A stretch of DNA of 64,000 nt from an uncultured Lachnospiraceae bacterium (GCA_910584205.1 CAJUAA010000003.1:124001-188000); one strand, 5' to 3'; positions 52,952 to 61,855 are shown, counted from the stretch's first letter. A program made the numbers and translations. Notes: generated from the sequence alone by a model not told the origin.

Positions 52952-54993
52952 TCCAGTTCTCCTTCCTCAAACATCTGATCCAGGGTCTGGCGCACCTGCC
53001 TCATGGCCTCCTCTAGAGAGCACTGCAGCTGCGCGCCGGCGACGTTCAGATGGCCGCCGCCGCCCATTCGCTCCATAATCACCTGTACATTGACCTCATC
53101 GATGGAACGCGCGCTTACATAGATCTTGCCGTTGTATTCCGTCAGCACGATGGAAGCGCGGACTCCGATGATATTCAAAAGTTCGTTGGCCGCCTGAGCG
53201 CCCACGATGGTCGGGCTCTCCAGTCCCCTGCCGGGACAGACGGACAGGGCAAATCCCCGGTATACTTCCGCGTGGCGGACGGATTCCGCCCGCGCCTTGT
53301 ATTCCGCCATGTCGTTGCGGAACATTTTCCTCACACGGGTCACATCCGCGCCGCATCTCCTCAGGAAAGCCGCCGCTTCAAACGTACGGACCCCCGTCTT
53401 TGTCACAAAATTATCGGTATCGATCACCATACCCGCGTACATGCAGTCCGCTTCTCCGCCCTTCAGCCGTACATTGTCCGCAAAATACTGCAGGATCTCC
53501 GCCACCATCTCGCAGGCGGAGGACGCGTTGGGTTCAATATAGGAAAGCACCGCGTGGTTGATGGCCTCATTGCCCCTTCTGTGGTGGTCAAATACCACGA
53601 TGGTCGGCGTCATGGACAGGATGTCCTCGCATTCCGTATAGCTGGGCCGGTTGGTATCCACCACGATCACCGCCGTATTCCGGTCCACGATCTCCCGCGC
53701 CTGTCCGCTGCCTATGACGATTCCATGGTCCTCCCCGTTGATCTCATTGAACAGGTCCAGCATGGGACGCACCGAAGTCGTCACATCATTCAATACGATA
53801 TAGGTCTTTTTATTCAATGTCTTCGCCGCACGGTAGATGCCGATGGCCGCGCCGAAGGAGTCCGCGTCCTGGAGCTTGTGCCCCATGACCACCACCTTGT
53901 CCTTGCTCTCCACGATCTCTCTGAGCGCCTGGGCCTTCACACGGGCCTTCACGCGCGTATTCTTCTCCACCTGCTGGGTCTTGCCGCCGTAATAGGTGAT
54001 CTGGTCTTTTGCCTTCACCACCGCCTGATCGCCGCCCCGGGCCAGGGCAAGGTCCATGGCGCTTCTGGCATATTCCATACAGTCCATATAGGAACTACCG
54101 CCGGTGCCGATGCTGATGCTCAGCGTGATCGGCATCTCGTTGCCGATGTTGACCGTCTTGATATCCTGAAGGAGATCGAATTTGTTGTCGCGGATCTGCG
54201 CCAGCGCCTTCTCCTTCAGGACCACGAAGAAGCGGTCCTTCTCCAGCTTTCTTACGATGCCGTCATAGGCGTTGAAATACTTGTTGATCTTCCGCTCGAT
54301 CAGAGCGACCAGAAGGGAGGTGCGCACCTCCTCCACGTTCTCCAGCGCCTCGTCGTAGTTGTCGATGTATACAAGGCCCGCCGCCATACGCTGTTCCTGA
54401 TTCTCACGGATGTAATAGTTGATCTCCGTAACGTCAAACAGATAGATGGCGATCAGACTTCCCTCGAACTCCACTGTGCTGACCAGGTGCGTCCCTCTCA
54501 TGTCCTCATCCATGCTGATCCGCTTCATATCCGCCCGGAAATCATAGGTCCCGTAGTGGAATTCCACCGAGGTCTCCGGCTGGCTGTCTCCCGGCAGGAC
54601 GTCTTTCACCAGTTCCGGAAAGATGGTGGTAATGCTCCGGCTGTACTCCGGCCCCTTTCCCGTGATCTCCATAAACTGGCGGTTCATCCAGATGATCTTG
54701 CCCTCTTCGGTCAGAAGCGCATAGGGCAGGATCAGTTCCTTCAGAAGATTTTTCTGGATCTGCCCGTAATGCGTGGCGAAGGACACCAGCTCCGTATAGA
54801 GCATGGGCTTGTTGCTCACATAGAGTACGGCGGCAACCACCGCATAGACCGCCACAAAAGCCGCCATCACCATACCGGCCTGCGCGGAAATCAAAAAGAT
54901 CCAGATATTCATACCGATCAGGAGCACCGTCAGATAGAGCGGCCAGCGCACATACAGGCGGAGCTGGCCATTGAGTTTTACATTTTTCTTCAT
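52948..54993 (-). CDS. gdpP: Cyclic-di-AMP phosphodiesterase GdpP
   Basis: A 681-residue membrane enzyme that hydrolyses cyclic di-AMP. Order: two N-terminal membrane segments (about 15-60), a PAS-like domain (LLTEEGKIIWMNRQFMEITGKG), a degenerate GGDEF domain (SISIGTGGSSYMD, lacking the GGDEF signature), then DHH (GHKLQDADSFGAA, VVDTNRP, VFDHHRRG) and DHHA1 with the GGGGHLNVAGAQL motif. The catalytic metal ligands of the DHH part are present. The start at 54993 was chosen for AGGA in front. It forms an operon with rplI and dnaB. Confidence 0.96.
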   Translation of the reverse strand: MKKNVKLNGQLRLYVRWPLYLTVLLIGMNIWIFLISAQAGMVMAAFVAVYAVVAAVLYVSNKPMLYTELVSFATHYGQIQKNLLKELILPYALLTEEGKIIWMNRQFMEITGKGPEYSRSITTIFPELVKDVLPGDSQPETSVEFHYGTYDFRADMKRISMDEDMRGTHLVSTVEFEGSLIAIYLFDVTEINYYIRENQEQRMAAGLVYIDNYDEALENVEEVRTSLLVALIERKINKYFNAYDGIVRKLEKDRFFVVLKEKALAQIRDNKFDLLQDIKTVNIGNEMPITLSISIGTGGSSYMDCMEYARSAMDLALARGGDQAVVKAKDQITYYGGKTQQVEKNTRVKARVKAQALREIVESKDKVVVMGHKLQDADSFGAAIGIYRAAKTLNKKTYIVLNDVTTSVRPMLDLFNEINGEDHGIVIGSGQAREIVDRNTAVIVVDTNRPSYTECEDILSMTPTIVVFDHHRRGNEAINHAVLSYIEPNASSACEMVAEILQYFADNVRLKGGEADCMYAGMVIDTDNFVTKTGVRTFEAAAFLRRCGADVTRVRKMFRNDMAEYKARAESVRHAEVYRGFALSVCPGRGLESPTIVGAQAANELLNIIGVRASIVLTEYNGKIYVSARSIDEVNVQVIMERMGGGGHLNVAGAQLQCSLEEAMRQVRQTLDQMFEEGELE

Positions 54994-55112
54994 AAGGTCG
55001 ATTCCTAAAATTGCATGTTTGGGGCGGCACACAGCCGGGACGCCGTCCGGTCCCGCTTCTCCGCCCGTTGCCTACCTGAACATTATACCATCCCTTGTTC
55101 TCCCGGACAAGA

Positions 55113-55139
55113 GAAAAAAGAGCACCGCATCAGCGGTGC
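55113..55139 (-). terminator. Terminator of the rpsF-ssb-rpsR operon
   Basis: GCACCGC and GCGGTGC pair around a four-base loop and are followed on the minus strand by CTTTTTTCTC. It lies directly after rpsR and isolates it from gdpP. Confidence 0.85.
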
Positions 55140-55153
55140 CCAAAAAGTTGTTC

Positions 55154-55417
55154 CTATTCTGCTGTGTACGGCATAAGCGCCACGTGTCTTGCTCTCTTGA
55201 TCGCAACCGTAAGCGCTCTCTGATGCTTTGCACAGTTTCCGGTGATTCTCCTCGGAAGGATCTTTCCTCTCTCGGAAACGTATCTTTTTAATTTATTCAC
55301 ATCTTTATAATCGATCTCATTGTTCTCTTTGCCACAGAATACGCAAACTTTTTTTCTTCTGCGTCCGCCTCTTCTCATCTTCGGAGCGTCGCCTTTTTCA
55401 TTTTTGGTGTAAGCCAT
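55154..55417 (-). CDS. rpsR: 30S ribosomal protein S18
   Basis: An 87-residue S18 protein: basic start (KMRRGGRRRKKVCVFCGKENNEIDYKDVNKLKRYVSERGKILPRRITG) with the CVFC pair found in zinc-binding versions. It is the third gene of rpsF-ssb-rpsR. Confidence 0.98.
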   Translation of the reverse strand: MAYTKNEKGDAPKMRRGGRRRKKVCVFCGKENNEIDYKDVNKLKRYVSERGKILPRRITGNCAKHQRALTVAIKRARHVALMPYTAE

Positions 55418-55458
55418 GATGATTCCTCCTTTTCACATTCCTGTATCAAATCTGATTG

Positions 55459-55917
55459 TTAATTGAAGGGCAGTTCTTCATCGATCCCGTCCGGGATATT
55501 CATAAAACCGTCTCCCGCAGCGCCCATGGGATTCGGCATCGGCGCAGGTGCGGACTGATAAGCGCCGCCCATGCTGCCACGGTTGGCTTCGCTTGCCGCC
55601 TTGCTTTCCGCAAACTCAATTTCGTCCAGAATGACCTCCGTCGTGTAGACCTTCTGTCCGTCCCGATTCGTATAGCTTCCTGTCTCGATCCTGCCGCTTG
55701 CAGCCACCTTGATTCCCTGACGCAGAAAACGCTCTGCAAATTCCGCCTGCTTTCCAAACGCCTTGCAGGTAATAAAATCTGCCGTCTGATCGTCCTTACG
55801 GTTAAATCTGCGGTCCACCGCCAGCGTAAATCTCGCGATCGCCAGCGCGTTCTCGCCATTGGAATAACGGATCTCCGGATCTCTGGTCAAACGTCCCATT
55901 AATACGACTCTATTCAT
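55459..55917 (-). CDS. ssb: Single-stranded DNA-binding protein
   Basis: A 152-residue SSB with the OB fold (MNRVVLMGRLTRDPEIRYSNGENALAIARFTLAVDR), a flexible Ala/Gly/Pro-rich tail and the acidic tip DEELPFN that contacts replication partners. The ATG at 55917 follows AGAGGTGAT; a TTG two codons earlier is not needed. It lies between rpsF and rpsR. Confidence 0.98.
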   Translation of the reverse strand: MNRVVLMGRLTRDPEIRYSNGENALAIARFTLAVDRRFNRKDDQTADFITCKAFGKQAEFAERFLRQGIKVAASGRIETGSYTNRDGQKVYTTEVILDEIEFAESKAASEANRGSMGGAYQSAPAPMPNPMGAAGDGFMNIPDGIDEELPFN

Positions 55918-55944
55918 TAACAATCACCTCTTAATCTGCTGTCA

Positions 55945-56232
55945 TTATGCATCTTTGCGAACGCACAGATAACGGATTACATTGTCCAGAATACGTACGC
56001 GCTTCTCTACTTCAGCAGGGCAGGTCGCCGGTGCGTCGAACTGAATGAAGTAGTAAAATCCTTCTCTCATCTTCTGGATCTCGTATGCGAGCCTCTTCTT
56101 GCCGCCGTCTTCTACTTCCGTCACCACGCCGCCGAAGCGGGTAATGATCTCTTTTGCCTTCTCTACGGCAGCTGCTCTCTCGTCATCTTCGATTTTTGCA
56201 CTCACAATCAATGCCAATTCGTATTTGTTCAT
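55945..56232 (-). CDS. rpsF: 30S ribosomal protein S6
   Basis: A 95-residue S6 protein (MNKYELALIVSAKIEDDERAAAVEKAKEIITRFGG). AAGGAGG precedes the ATG at 56232. It heads the rpsF-ssb-rpsR operon, driven by the promoter at 56325-56353. Confidence 0.98.
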   Translation of the reverse strand: MNKYELALIVSAKIEDDERAAAVEKAKEIITRFGGVVTEVEDGGKKRLAYEIQKMREGFYYFIQFDAPATCPAEVEKRVRILDNVIRYLCVRKDA

Positions 56233-56324
56233 GCTTTTTACCTCCTTCTGGTCTCTGGCGCACAACCCATGGCCATGCGCAAGGAATGCCCCGTTCACGG
56301 AGCCATAATATATCACAAGTCAAA

Positions 56325-56353
56325 ACTATAGCACAGATTCCCTTTCTTTTCAA
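56325..56353 (-). promoter_or_regulatory. Promoter of the rpsF operon
   Basis: TTGAAA (56348-56353) and TATAGT (56325-56330) with a 17-base spacer on the minus strand, about 95 bases upstream of rpsF. The leader (56233-56318) could hold the S6:S18 feedback element known in other bacteria, but I could not confirm its structure. Confidence 0.65.
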
Positions 56354-56456
56354 GCGTTAAATGAGCAAATTCCCGCAAATTTCCCTCAGATCATGGAAAT
56401 TCTTCAAAATACAGAAAGCATGTCCGCTTTTGACCCATCCTGCTCTTCCCCGCAGA

Positions 56457-56479
56457 AGCGGCTGCCTTTAGCAGCCGCT
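56457..56479. terminator. Possible terminator after the CAP lipoprotein gene
   Basis: AGCGGCTGC and GCAGCCGCT pair around a five-base loop, just past the stop of the CAP-domain gene on the minus strand. T run weak on either side. Confidence 0.6.
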
Positions 56480-56491
56480 CTTATGCGTTCG

Positions 56492-57880
56492 TCACGGATG
56501 CACCGGCGTGGACAGCACGTCTGTGAACAGATCGAATTCCACGCGCATCATTGGTTTTCCATAGACGTTCTCTCTTCCGCGTCTCGATTCCGGGATGCGG
56601 TTCTTGCCGGAATAAATATGCGAGCATCCAAAATACCGGTAATCCGGGTTGATCATAGCCTCATAATGCTCCGGCGAATAGCGGTAGTTGATATAGAAGG
56701 TGGATTGTACATGAGCTGTTTCGTCCAGTATGCCGGTATCCACCGTATTCTCGCCCAGCCGATTCATATGGAGAAATTCCATCAGTTCATAGACTCTGTC
56801 CTCGTTAGCCTCATCATTCAGCCAGTCATGGGCCCCATAGCCTTCGCTGATATCGACCCAGCCCCTGTAACAGGCGACGGCCGCCAGTTCAGGGTCGAAT
56901 TTCAAAGGATCCACGCCGACCTCGGCGCGGTACTCGTTGACCTTCTCAAACTCTTCGGCCTGCATGGAGGTCATCTTTACGCCAAGCTGCAGCGGATAAC
57001 CGCCGCCCGCCGCCACGTCCTTCTGAGAATCCTGATTCAGCATCCAGTAGAAATAATAGCACTCATAATGGTCGCCAAAGGCGTCCCGCAGCTCCTGTCC
57101 GCAGTTTTCCCGATAGGCGGCCACGTTGAAGCCCCCGTTCCCCTGGCGCCCTTCGTGGATGCCCACGGTCTGGAAATGCTCCAGCAGAAGCTCTTCATCA
57201 TAATGGTACAAAAACGCAAGGGCAGGGAAGGATTCCATATAAAAATCCGCATCAAACACCAGAGACCAGTCAGCCTCTTCTATATAGGCGTCGTACAGTT
57301 CACCGTAGTCCCACTCTACGTCGTAGGGGTTGTGTCCATTCTCCACATCGACCACAAAGGCCTCACTGTGCGTATAGAGCTCTTCCTCGACCCCTGCCTG
57401 AAGCTCTCCAAGCCCGGCGATGGAGCTGATGTCCGAAGAAGCTGTCAGGACTTCCGGTTCGTCGGCGCTTTCCTCTTCCGCGTCGGCGTTCTCTCCGGTT
57501 CCGTCTGCGTTTTCCTTTGCCCCGTCGGCGTTCTCTCCGGTCCCGTCGGCGTTCTCTCCGGTTTCGCCGGTGCTTTCCTTTGCCCCATCGGTATTTCCTC
57601 CGGTCCCGCCGGCGTTTTCCTTTGCCCCATCAGTGTTTCCTCCGGTTCCGCCGACATTTTCCTTTGCCCCGTCAGCATTCTCTCCGGCGGCGTTTCTCCA
57701 GGCTTTGGACCTGTCCCAGATCTCCTCTCCGGAGCTGCTGTATCCCCTCAGAACTGCGTCGGCCCGGATGCTGGCCGCGGGCTTTGCTTCCCCGCAGCCG
57801 GAAAGACATACGGCCAGAATAAGCAGGCTGACGAAAAACAGCTCCCTCCTGTTCTTTCGGTACCGTTTCTTTTTCATCAT
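56492..57880 (-). CDS. CAP (SCP/PR1-like) domain lipoprotein
   Basis: A 462-residue secreted protein. The N-terminus is basic, then hydrophobic, with the lipobox CLSGCGEAKP, so it should be membrane-anchored outside. Residues about 65-145 are low-complexity repeats of GENADGAKEN/GTGGNTDGAKEN type. The middle (about 190-290) is rich in acidic and aromatic residues. The C-terminal CAP domain (about 300-450) shows VNEYRAEVGVDPLKFDPELAAVACYRGWV, the histidine-containing HDWLND, and ENTVDTG. CAP domains in bacteria are linked to cell-surface or spore functions; substrate unknown. AAAGGAG precedes the start. Confidence 0.85.
   Translation of the reverse strand: MMKKKRYRKNRRELFFVSLLILAVCLSGCGEAKPAASIRADAVLRGYSSSGEEIWDRSKAWRNAAGENADGAKENVGGTGGNTDGAKENAGGTGGNTDGAKESTGETGENADGTGENADGAKENADGTGENADAEEESADEPEVLTASSDISSIAGLGELQAGVEEELYTHSEAFVVDVENGHNPYDVEWDYGELYDAYIEEADWSLVFDADFYMESFPALAFLYHYDEELLLEHFQTVGIHEGRQGNGGFNVAAYRENCGQELRDAFGDHYECYYFYWMLNQDSQKDVAAGGGYPLQLGVKMTSMQAEEFEKVNEYRAEVGVDPLKFDPELAAVACYRGWVDISEGYGAHDWLNDEANEDRVYELMEFLHMNRLGENTVDTGILDETAHVQSTFYINYRYSPEHYEAMINPDYRYFGCSHIYSGKNRIPESRRGRENVYGKPMMRVEFDLFTDVLSTPVHP
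57440..57690 (-). repeat. Tandem repeats encoding Gly/Glu/Asn/Asp-rich linker
   Basis: The DNA consists of imperfect copies of a unit of about 21-36 bases, encoding GxNxDGAKExxxGTGEN. It is inside the CAP lipoprotein gene. Copy number probably varies among strains. It generates mirror reading frames on the other strand that I reject as genes. Confidence 0.75.
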
Positions 57881-57983
57881 TGATCACCACTCCTTTCATC
57901 TACCTGCCATGTTAGCAGTCCTCCGCCTCCATGTTCGTAATTTTTACGAAAAACGCTTCATTCTGCGGCATTGCAGAAAATAT

Positions 57984-58166
57984 TCAGGCTTTTTTCCGCA
58001 GTCCGCGGGCATTTTTTTCCACCAGCTTCCGGCTCACCATGACCTGATGGCCGCAGCCTTCGCATTTCAGCCGGAAATCTGCGCCCACCCGCAGAATCTC
58101 CCACTCCCGGCTCCCGCAGGGATGCGGTTTTTTCAGTTTTACAATGTCTCCCACCTGATAATCCAT
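57984..58166 (-). CDS. DUF951 domain-containing protein
   Basis: A 60-residue basic protein of the DUF951 family (MDYQVGDIVKLKKPHPCGS; then LKCEGCGHQVMVSRKLVEK). Cysteine pairs suggest a bound metal. The family is commonly found near S6/SSB/chromosome-partition genes in Firmicutes. GGAGG lies six bases before the ATG at 58166. Function unknown. Confidence 0.85.
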   Translation of the reverse strand: MDYQVGDIVKLKKPHPCGSREWEILRVGADFRLKCEGCGHQVMVSRKLVEKNARGLRKKA

Positions 58167-58249
58167 AGATATCCTCCGATCCATATATGATGGCGCCGGG
58201 TGCGGGCGTCTGCCCGGGGCGGATTAGCCCGGTCCCCCGAACGGCCGTC

Positions 58250-58969
58250 CTACAGCCGGCTGAAGATCTCGCCGATGCTCCCCTGCACCAGAAGATCCGC
58301 CCTGGAATCCATGGGCGTCACCGACTTGTTGATCAGCACCAGTTTGTGTCCTTCATAATAATCGATCAGTCCCGCCGCCGGATAGACCGTCAGGGACGTG
58401 CCGCCGATGATCAGGACGTCCGCATGGCTGATGGCCTGGATCGCCCCCCGCATGGTGGCCGTATCGAGCCCTTCTTCGTACAGGACCACGTCCGGCTTTA
58501 CAGGCCCGCCGCATTTCTCACAGACCGGCACCCCTTCGGAATCCCGTATATACGCCGCATCGTAGAGGGCATGGCAGCGCTCGCAGTAATTCCGGTGCAC
58601 GGAGCCGTGAAGCTCATAGACCGTCCGGCTGCCGGCCGCCTGATGGAGCCCGTCGATGTTCTGGGTCACCACGGCCCGCAGCTTCCCTTCCCGCTCCCAC
58701 TGGGCCAGCTTCTCATGGGCCGCGTTGGGCTTCGCGTCCAGCGCCAGCATCTTCGCCCGGTAAAAACGGTAGAATTCCTCCGTCTTCTTCCGGTAAAAGG
58801 TACGGCTCAGGATCGTCTCCGGCGGATAGTCATACTGCTGATGATACAGCCCGTCCACGCTCCGGAAATCCGGAATCCCGCTCTCGGTAGAGACGCCCGC
58901 CCCGCCGAAAAAGACGATATTGCCGCTCTCGTCCACCCATTGTTTCAAAGTATCCATCGCTTCTGTCAT
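58250..58969 (-). CDS. cobB: NAD-dependent protein deacylase (sirtuin)
   Basis: A 239-residue Sir2-family enzyme that removes acyl groups from lysine using NAD. GGAGVSTESGIPDFRS binds NAD, TQNIDGLHQAAG and the catalytic histidine in ELHGSV follow, and the zinc-binding cysteines are CERCH and CEKCGG. Tail IGGTSLTVYPAAGLI is typical. The ATG at 58969 has AAGGAGG at eight bases; this ribosome binding site lies in the second copy of a tandem duplication at the end of the Sfp gene. The gap to that gene is 55 bases. Confidence 0.95.
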   Translation of the reverse strand: MTEAMDTLKQWVDESGNIVFFGGAGVSTESGIPDFRSVDGLYHQQYDYPPETILSRTFYRKKTEEFYRFYRAKMLALDAKPNAAHEKLAQWEREGKLRAVVTQNIDGLHQAAGSRTVYELHGSVHRNYCERCHALYDAAYIRDSEGVPVCEKCGGPVKPDVVLYEEGLDTATMRGAIQAISHADVLIIGGTSLTVYPAAGLIDYYEGHKLVLINKSVTPMDSRADLLVQGSIGEIFSRL

Positions 58970-58982
58970 CTTCACAGCCTCC

Positions 58983-59066
58983 TTACAAATATTCGATCTG
59001 AAGCCCTCCCGGACCCTCTTCTCCTTACAGATATTCGATCCGGAGCTCTCCCGGATCCTCTTCTCC
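58983..59066 (-). repeat. 42-base tandem duplication spanning a stop codon
   Basis: Two 42-base copies (59025-59066 and 58983-59024, about five differences) contain the last codons, stop and following AAGGAG of the Sfp-type gene. The first copy ends that gene; the second is untranslated and provides the ribosome binding site of the sirtuin gene. Confidence 0.85.
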
Positions 59067-59690
59067 TTCCACGCAGAGCGCCGCAGCATAACCCTGGTCC
59101 GCGAAATCCAGCAGGCGGCACGTATACAACGGCCCTCCCGCGCGCTGTACGGCCTCTGGAGCGCCGTTTCCCATCTCGATGTAAAAAGTGTCAAGAGACG
59201 TGTGGAATCCCGTTCCTTTCGCCTTCAGAAAGCTCTCTTTTAACACCCAGTATTCATAAAACAGCCGTTTCTTCCGGTCAGCCGGCGCCTGTTCGTAAAA
59301 GGCCAGTTCCTCCGGCTGAAGCGTCCTGTGGATCAGGGCTTCCTTCGGCTCCTTTCCCGCCTCCTGAAGGTCGATGCCCGCCTCCCGGTCCGACAGCACA
59401 CAGATGACCCAGGTCCCGGAATGGGACCAGTTGGCATACCGGCCGGCCCACTTTGGAAGGCAGGGCTTACCGTATGGATTCCGGGTGTACGGCACCGGAA
59501 GCGGCAGGCTCCGCCCCTCCAGCTGAAGGCTCCGGTTCAGCAGCACCTCCGCCGCCAGATAAAGCTGACGGTCCCTGTCCTTCCGCCGCTTCCGGGCTTC
59601 CTGCCTGCGGCCCTCTGACACATACGGCAGAAACCGTTCTTCTGTAAAATCCCGCCCCTGGGCGTTCATGGCGTAAATCCTTGTATTCAT
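59025..59690 (-). CDS. 4'-phosphopantetheinyl transferase (Sfp type)
   Basis: A 221-residue enzyme that attaches the phosphopantetheine arm to carrier proteins. The ACPS signature is in the region SDREAGIDLQEAGK (Mg2+-binding D) and WVLKESFLKAKGTGF (KESF). NPYGKP is typical of Sfp. No obvious NRPS or PKS is in the window, so its carrier protein is elsewhere. The start MNTRIYAMN was chosen because its first strand belongs to the fold; a second ATG seven codons in has a better-spaced AAGGA. The C-terminal codons are duplicated immediately downstream. Confidence 0.92.
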   Translation of the reverse strand: MNTRIYAMNAQGRDFTEERFLPYVSEGRRQEARKRRKDRDRQLYLAAEVLLNRSLQLEGRSLPLPVPYTRNPYGKPCLPKWAGRYANWSHSGTWVICVLSDREAGIDLQEAGKEPKEALIHRTLQPEELAFYEQAPADRKKRLFYEYWVLKESFLKAKGTGFHTSLDTFYIEMGNGAPEAVQRAGGPLYTCRLLDFADQGYAAALCVEGEEDPGELRIEYL

Positions 59691-59838
59691 GCTTCTACTA
59701 TAACAGAAGTTCCGAAAAATATCCAGCCGCCGTATGACAGGCGGCTGGCCGGCTCCCCTGTTCCTCCTGACAGATATCCGGCGGCCGGCAGACACCCTCT
59801 CGATGCGCAGACGGTTTCCGGGGCCGAAGCGCCGGGGA

Positions 59839-60369
59839 TCACTCCTCTTCCTCCGGCTCCACCGGTTTCCATGCCCGCCCGAATTTCACGTCCCTGAACA
59901 GCTCCGCCAGGCCCGTAATCTGTTTCAGGCGCAGGATCTCATCCTGATCCATGCCCAGATGCCTTGAAATCCACTCGTCCGAACGGCCCAGGTCATGCAG
60001 TTCCTTGACAATATTGCTCATCAGGTCCACGCTGTGGCTTCCCCTGGCCCGGTTATGGCGGATCGTACTGGCCATCCGCTCGTCGATGGGCTTGTCGATG
60101 ACGGACACCGGCAGCATCCCGCGCTCCCGCTCATAGATATCCGGATGCTCCAGCATGATCCGGTAGCGGTGAAACCCGTCCACGATGATGTATTCATCCT
60201 TTTCCCGGTCGCGGTAGCAGACGATGGGCATGGTATACCCGTCCGCCAGAATGCTCTCATAGAGCAGCTTCATCTCCGGCGGCGCCACCGCGTTGGGATT
60301 GTACACATTGGGCCGGATCTTCTCCAGCGGAACCGGAATCACCTCATAAGCCGGACTTCTGTACCTCAT
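59839..60369 (-). CDS. ibrB: IbrB-like ParB-domain protein
   Basis: A 176-residue protein with a ParB/Srx nuclease-like domain: PVPLEKIRPNVYNPNAVAPPEMKLLYESILADGYTMPIVCYRDR, with the ParB box in IIVDGFHRYRI and RHNRARGSHSVDLM. The C-terminal half has a helix-turn-helix-like part (WISRHLGMDQDEILRLKQITG). It overlaps the 3' end of ibrA by 26 bases, so the pair is coupled. IbrA and IbrB occur together in other bacteria, where they were first linked to regulation of surface proteins. Confidence 0.85.
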   Translation of the reverse strand: MRYRSPAYEVIPVPLEKIRPNVYNPNAVAPPEMKLLYESILADGYTMPIVCYRDREKDEYIIVDGFHRYRIMLEHPDIYERERGMLPVSVIDKPIDERMASTIRHNRARGSHSVDLMSNIVKELHDLGRSDEWISRHLGMDQDEILRLKQITGLAELFRDVKFGRAWKPVEPEEEE

Positions 60370-61690
60370 ACTCCATCTCCTCTATACTTTTGTATCTTCT
60401 GCGTATCTCATCAATGCGCTTTTTCTGCCGGCTCGTCATGCCGAATCCCATAAACAGACAGTTGTGGTCATTTTTCAGGATACAGCAGCACATCCGCTTC
60501 CAGCTGGGGATGTCCTTCGTGGACCGGATGTCGTCCGTATGGTCCGGGATCTTTCCCAGAAAGACGACTCTCGATTTTTTATCCCGCGTATAATTGGACA
60601 CGCCGTTCCGCCTGATCCGGTAGCCGTGCTCCTCCAGTTCCTGTATGGCCTTTTCATCCAGCCCTCCGCCGGTTTTGTGCCAGAATTCGATGGAGGTGTT
60701 GAATTTTTTGATGTAGTTGTCCCGCAGCCGGTCCGGCAGCGTGTCCAGAAGAAACATGGTGTAGGATTTCCACGTATGCCCCTCCGGCAGTTTGATGCTC
60801 CGGTACCCCATGGCCCTGGTCCTGCCGTAGATGCTGGCGAAATTGGCGCCCTGCACCCTTCCCACCAGCTTCACCCAGATCTGCGGGTCGATGACCCGGT
60901 ACAGGTTCAGCGATTCCCTGGAATAGTCGTTGAACGGCGACGCCACGCGCATCTGTGATACTTTCAGCCCGGCCATATAATACAGGTCATACAGCCGGTT
61001 GTAGTCATAGCCGAACAGACAGTTTGCGTGCCACACGTCCTCCGCAGACCAGTCATACAGAGGCGAGGCACACCAGACGTCCTTGAACTGCCGGCTGATC
61101 CAGCATGTTTCCTTGTAGCCGTACTTTTTGTTCAGAAAACCGCTGTACCGCTTCAGGGATTCGTCGGCCCGCAGGCCCAGAAGGCACACGGTCTTCTTCT
61201 TCCCGTGGGATACCCGGTACCACCGCCCGAACTGTCTGGCCAGATCTTCCTGATGCATCCGGTAGCGGTAGGTGGTGACGGGATTGTGCTCCAGATTGAT
61301 CACATAGTCTTTCTCCGGCATATCCCGGACCCACAGCTCCCGCTTCGTATCGTCCCACGGGTACCAGTACATCTCATAGCTGCCAAGAGCCGTCCTGGCG
61401 GCCATGGGCAGGCACACCCAGTAGAGTTCCGCCTCGTCCTTATACCGCTCCATGGTCCGTTCCACGTACTCCGTCGTCACCGTATACTGCGCCTCAAAAT
61501 CCTGATGGAAGATCCCCAGCGTCTTCCACGGATAATGCTTCCGCCGGTAGTCCATCACCAGATTCAGAAGCAGGCCGCTGTCCTTCCCGCCGGAAAAGGA
61601 GATGTAAACGTTGTCAAATTCTTCAAAAATAAACTGAAGCCTTTTCTGAAGCGCTTCATATACGTTCTGCTGCATATATTCCCTTATCAT
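60344..61690 (-). CDS. ibrA: IbrA-like PAPS reductase-family protein (DUF3440)
   Basis: A 448-residue protein of the adenine-nucleotide alpha-hydrolase superfamily. The PP-loop SFSGGKDSG near residues 30-38 binds ATP or a sulfonucleotide; LGLRADESL and CCWISRQFKDVW-type stretches follow as in DUF3440/IbrA. The C-terminus is rich in basic residues. The ATG at 61690 is preceded by GGAG at five bases. A role in thiolation or sulfur transfer is inferred from the fold only; with IbrB (ParB domain) it may act on nucleic acid. Confidence 0.85.
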   Translation of the reverse strand: MIREYMQQNVYEALQKRLQFIFEEFDNVYISFSGGKDSGLLLNLVMDYRRKHYPWKTLGIFHQDFEAQYTVTTEYVERTMERYKDEAELYWVCLPMAARTALGSYEMYWYPWDDTKRELWVRDMPEKDYVINLEHNPVTTYRYRMHQEDLARQFGRWYRVSHGKKKTVCLLGLRADESLKRYSGFLNKKYGYKETCWISRQFKDVWCASPLYDWSAEDVWHANCLFGYDYNRLYDLYYMAGLKVSQMRVASPFNDYSRESLNLYRVIDPQIWVKLVGRVQGANFASIYGRTRAMGYRSIKLPEGHTWKSYTMFLLDTLPDRLRDNYIKKFNTSIEFWHKTGGGLDEKAIQELEEHGYRIRRNGVSNYTRDKKSRVVFLGKIPDHTDDIRSTKDIPSWKRMCCCILKNDHNCLFMGFGMTSRQKKRIDEIRRRYKSIEEMEYEVQKSGL

Positions 61691-61855
61691 TGGTTCTCCG
61701 GTCCTTCTGCCGTATTTCTCCGTGCTCGTCCGCGCGTCCGATAAAACCATCCTACCACATCCCCCTTTGAAATGCCAACAGAAATCGCGGCGGGCCGGAC
61801 GCCGTCCCGCCATATTCGACCATATCCGGCAATATCCGTCAATACAAAAAACTGA

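Noticed and set aside
58970..59194. N-terminal extension of the sirtuin frame
   Set aside because: The extension only reads through the 42-base duplication and the Sfp gene in another frame; AAGGAGG marks the ATG at 58969.
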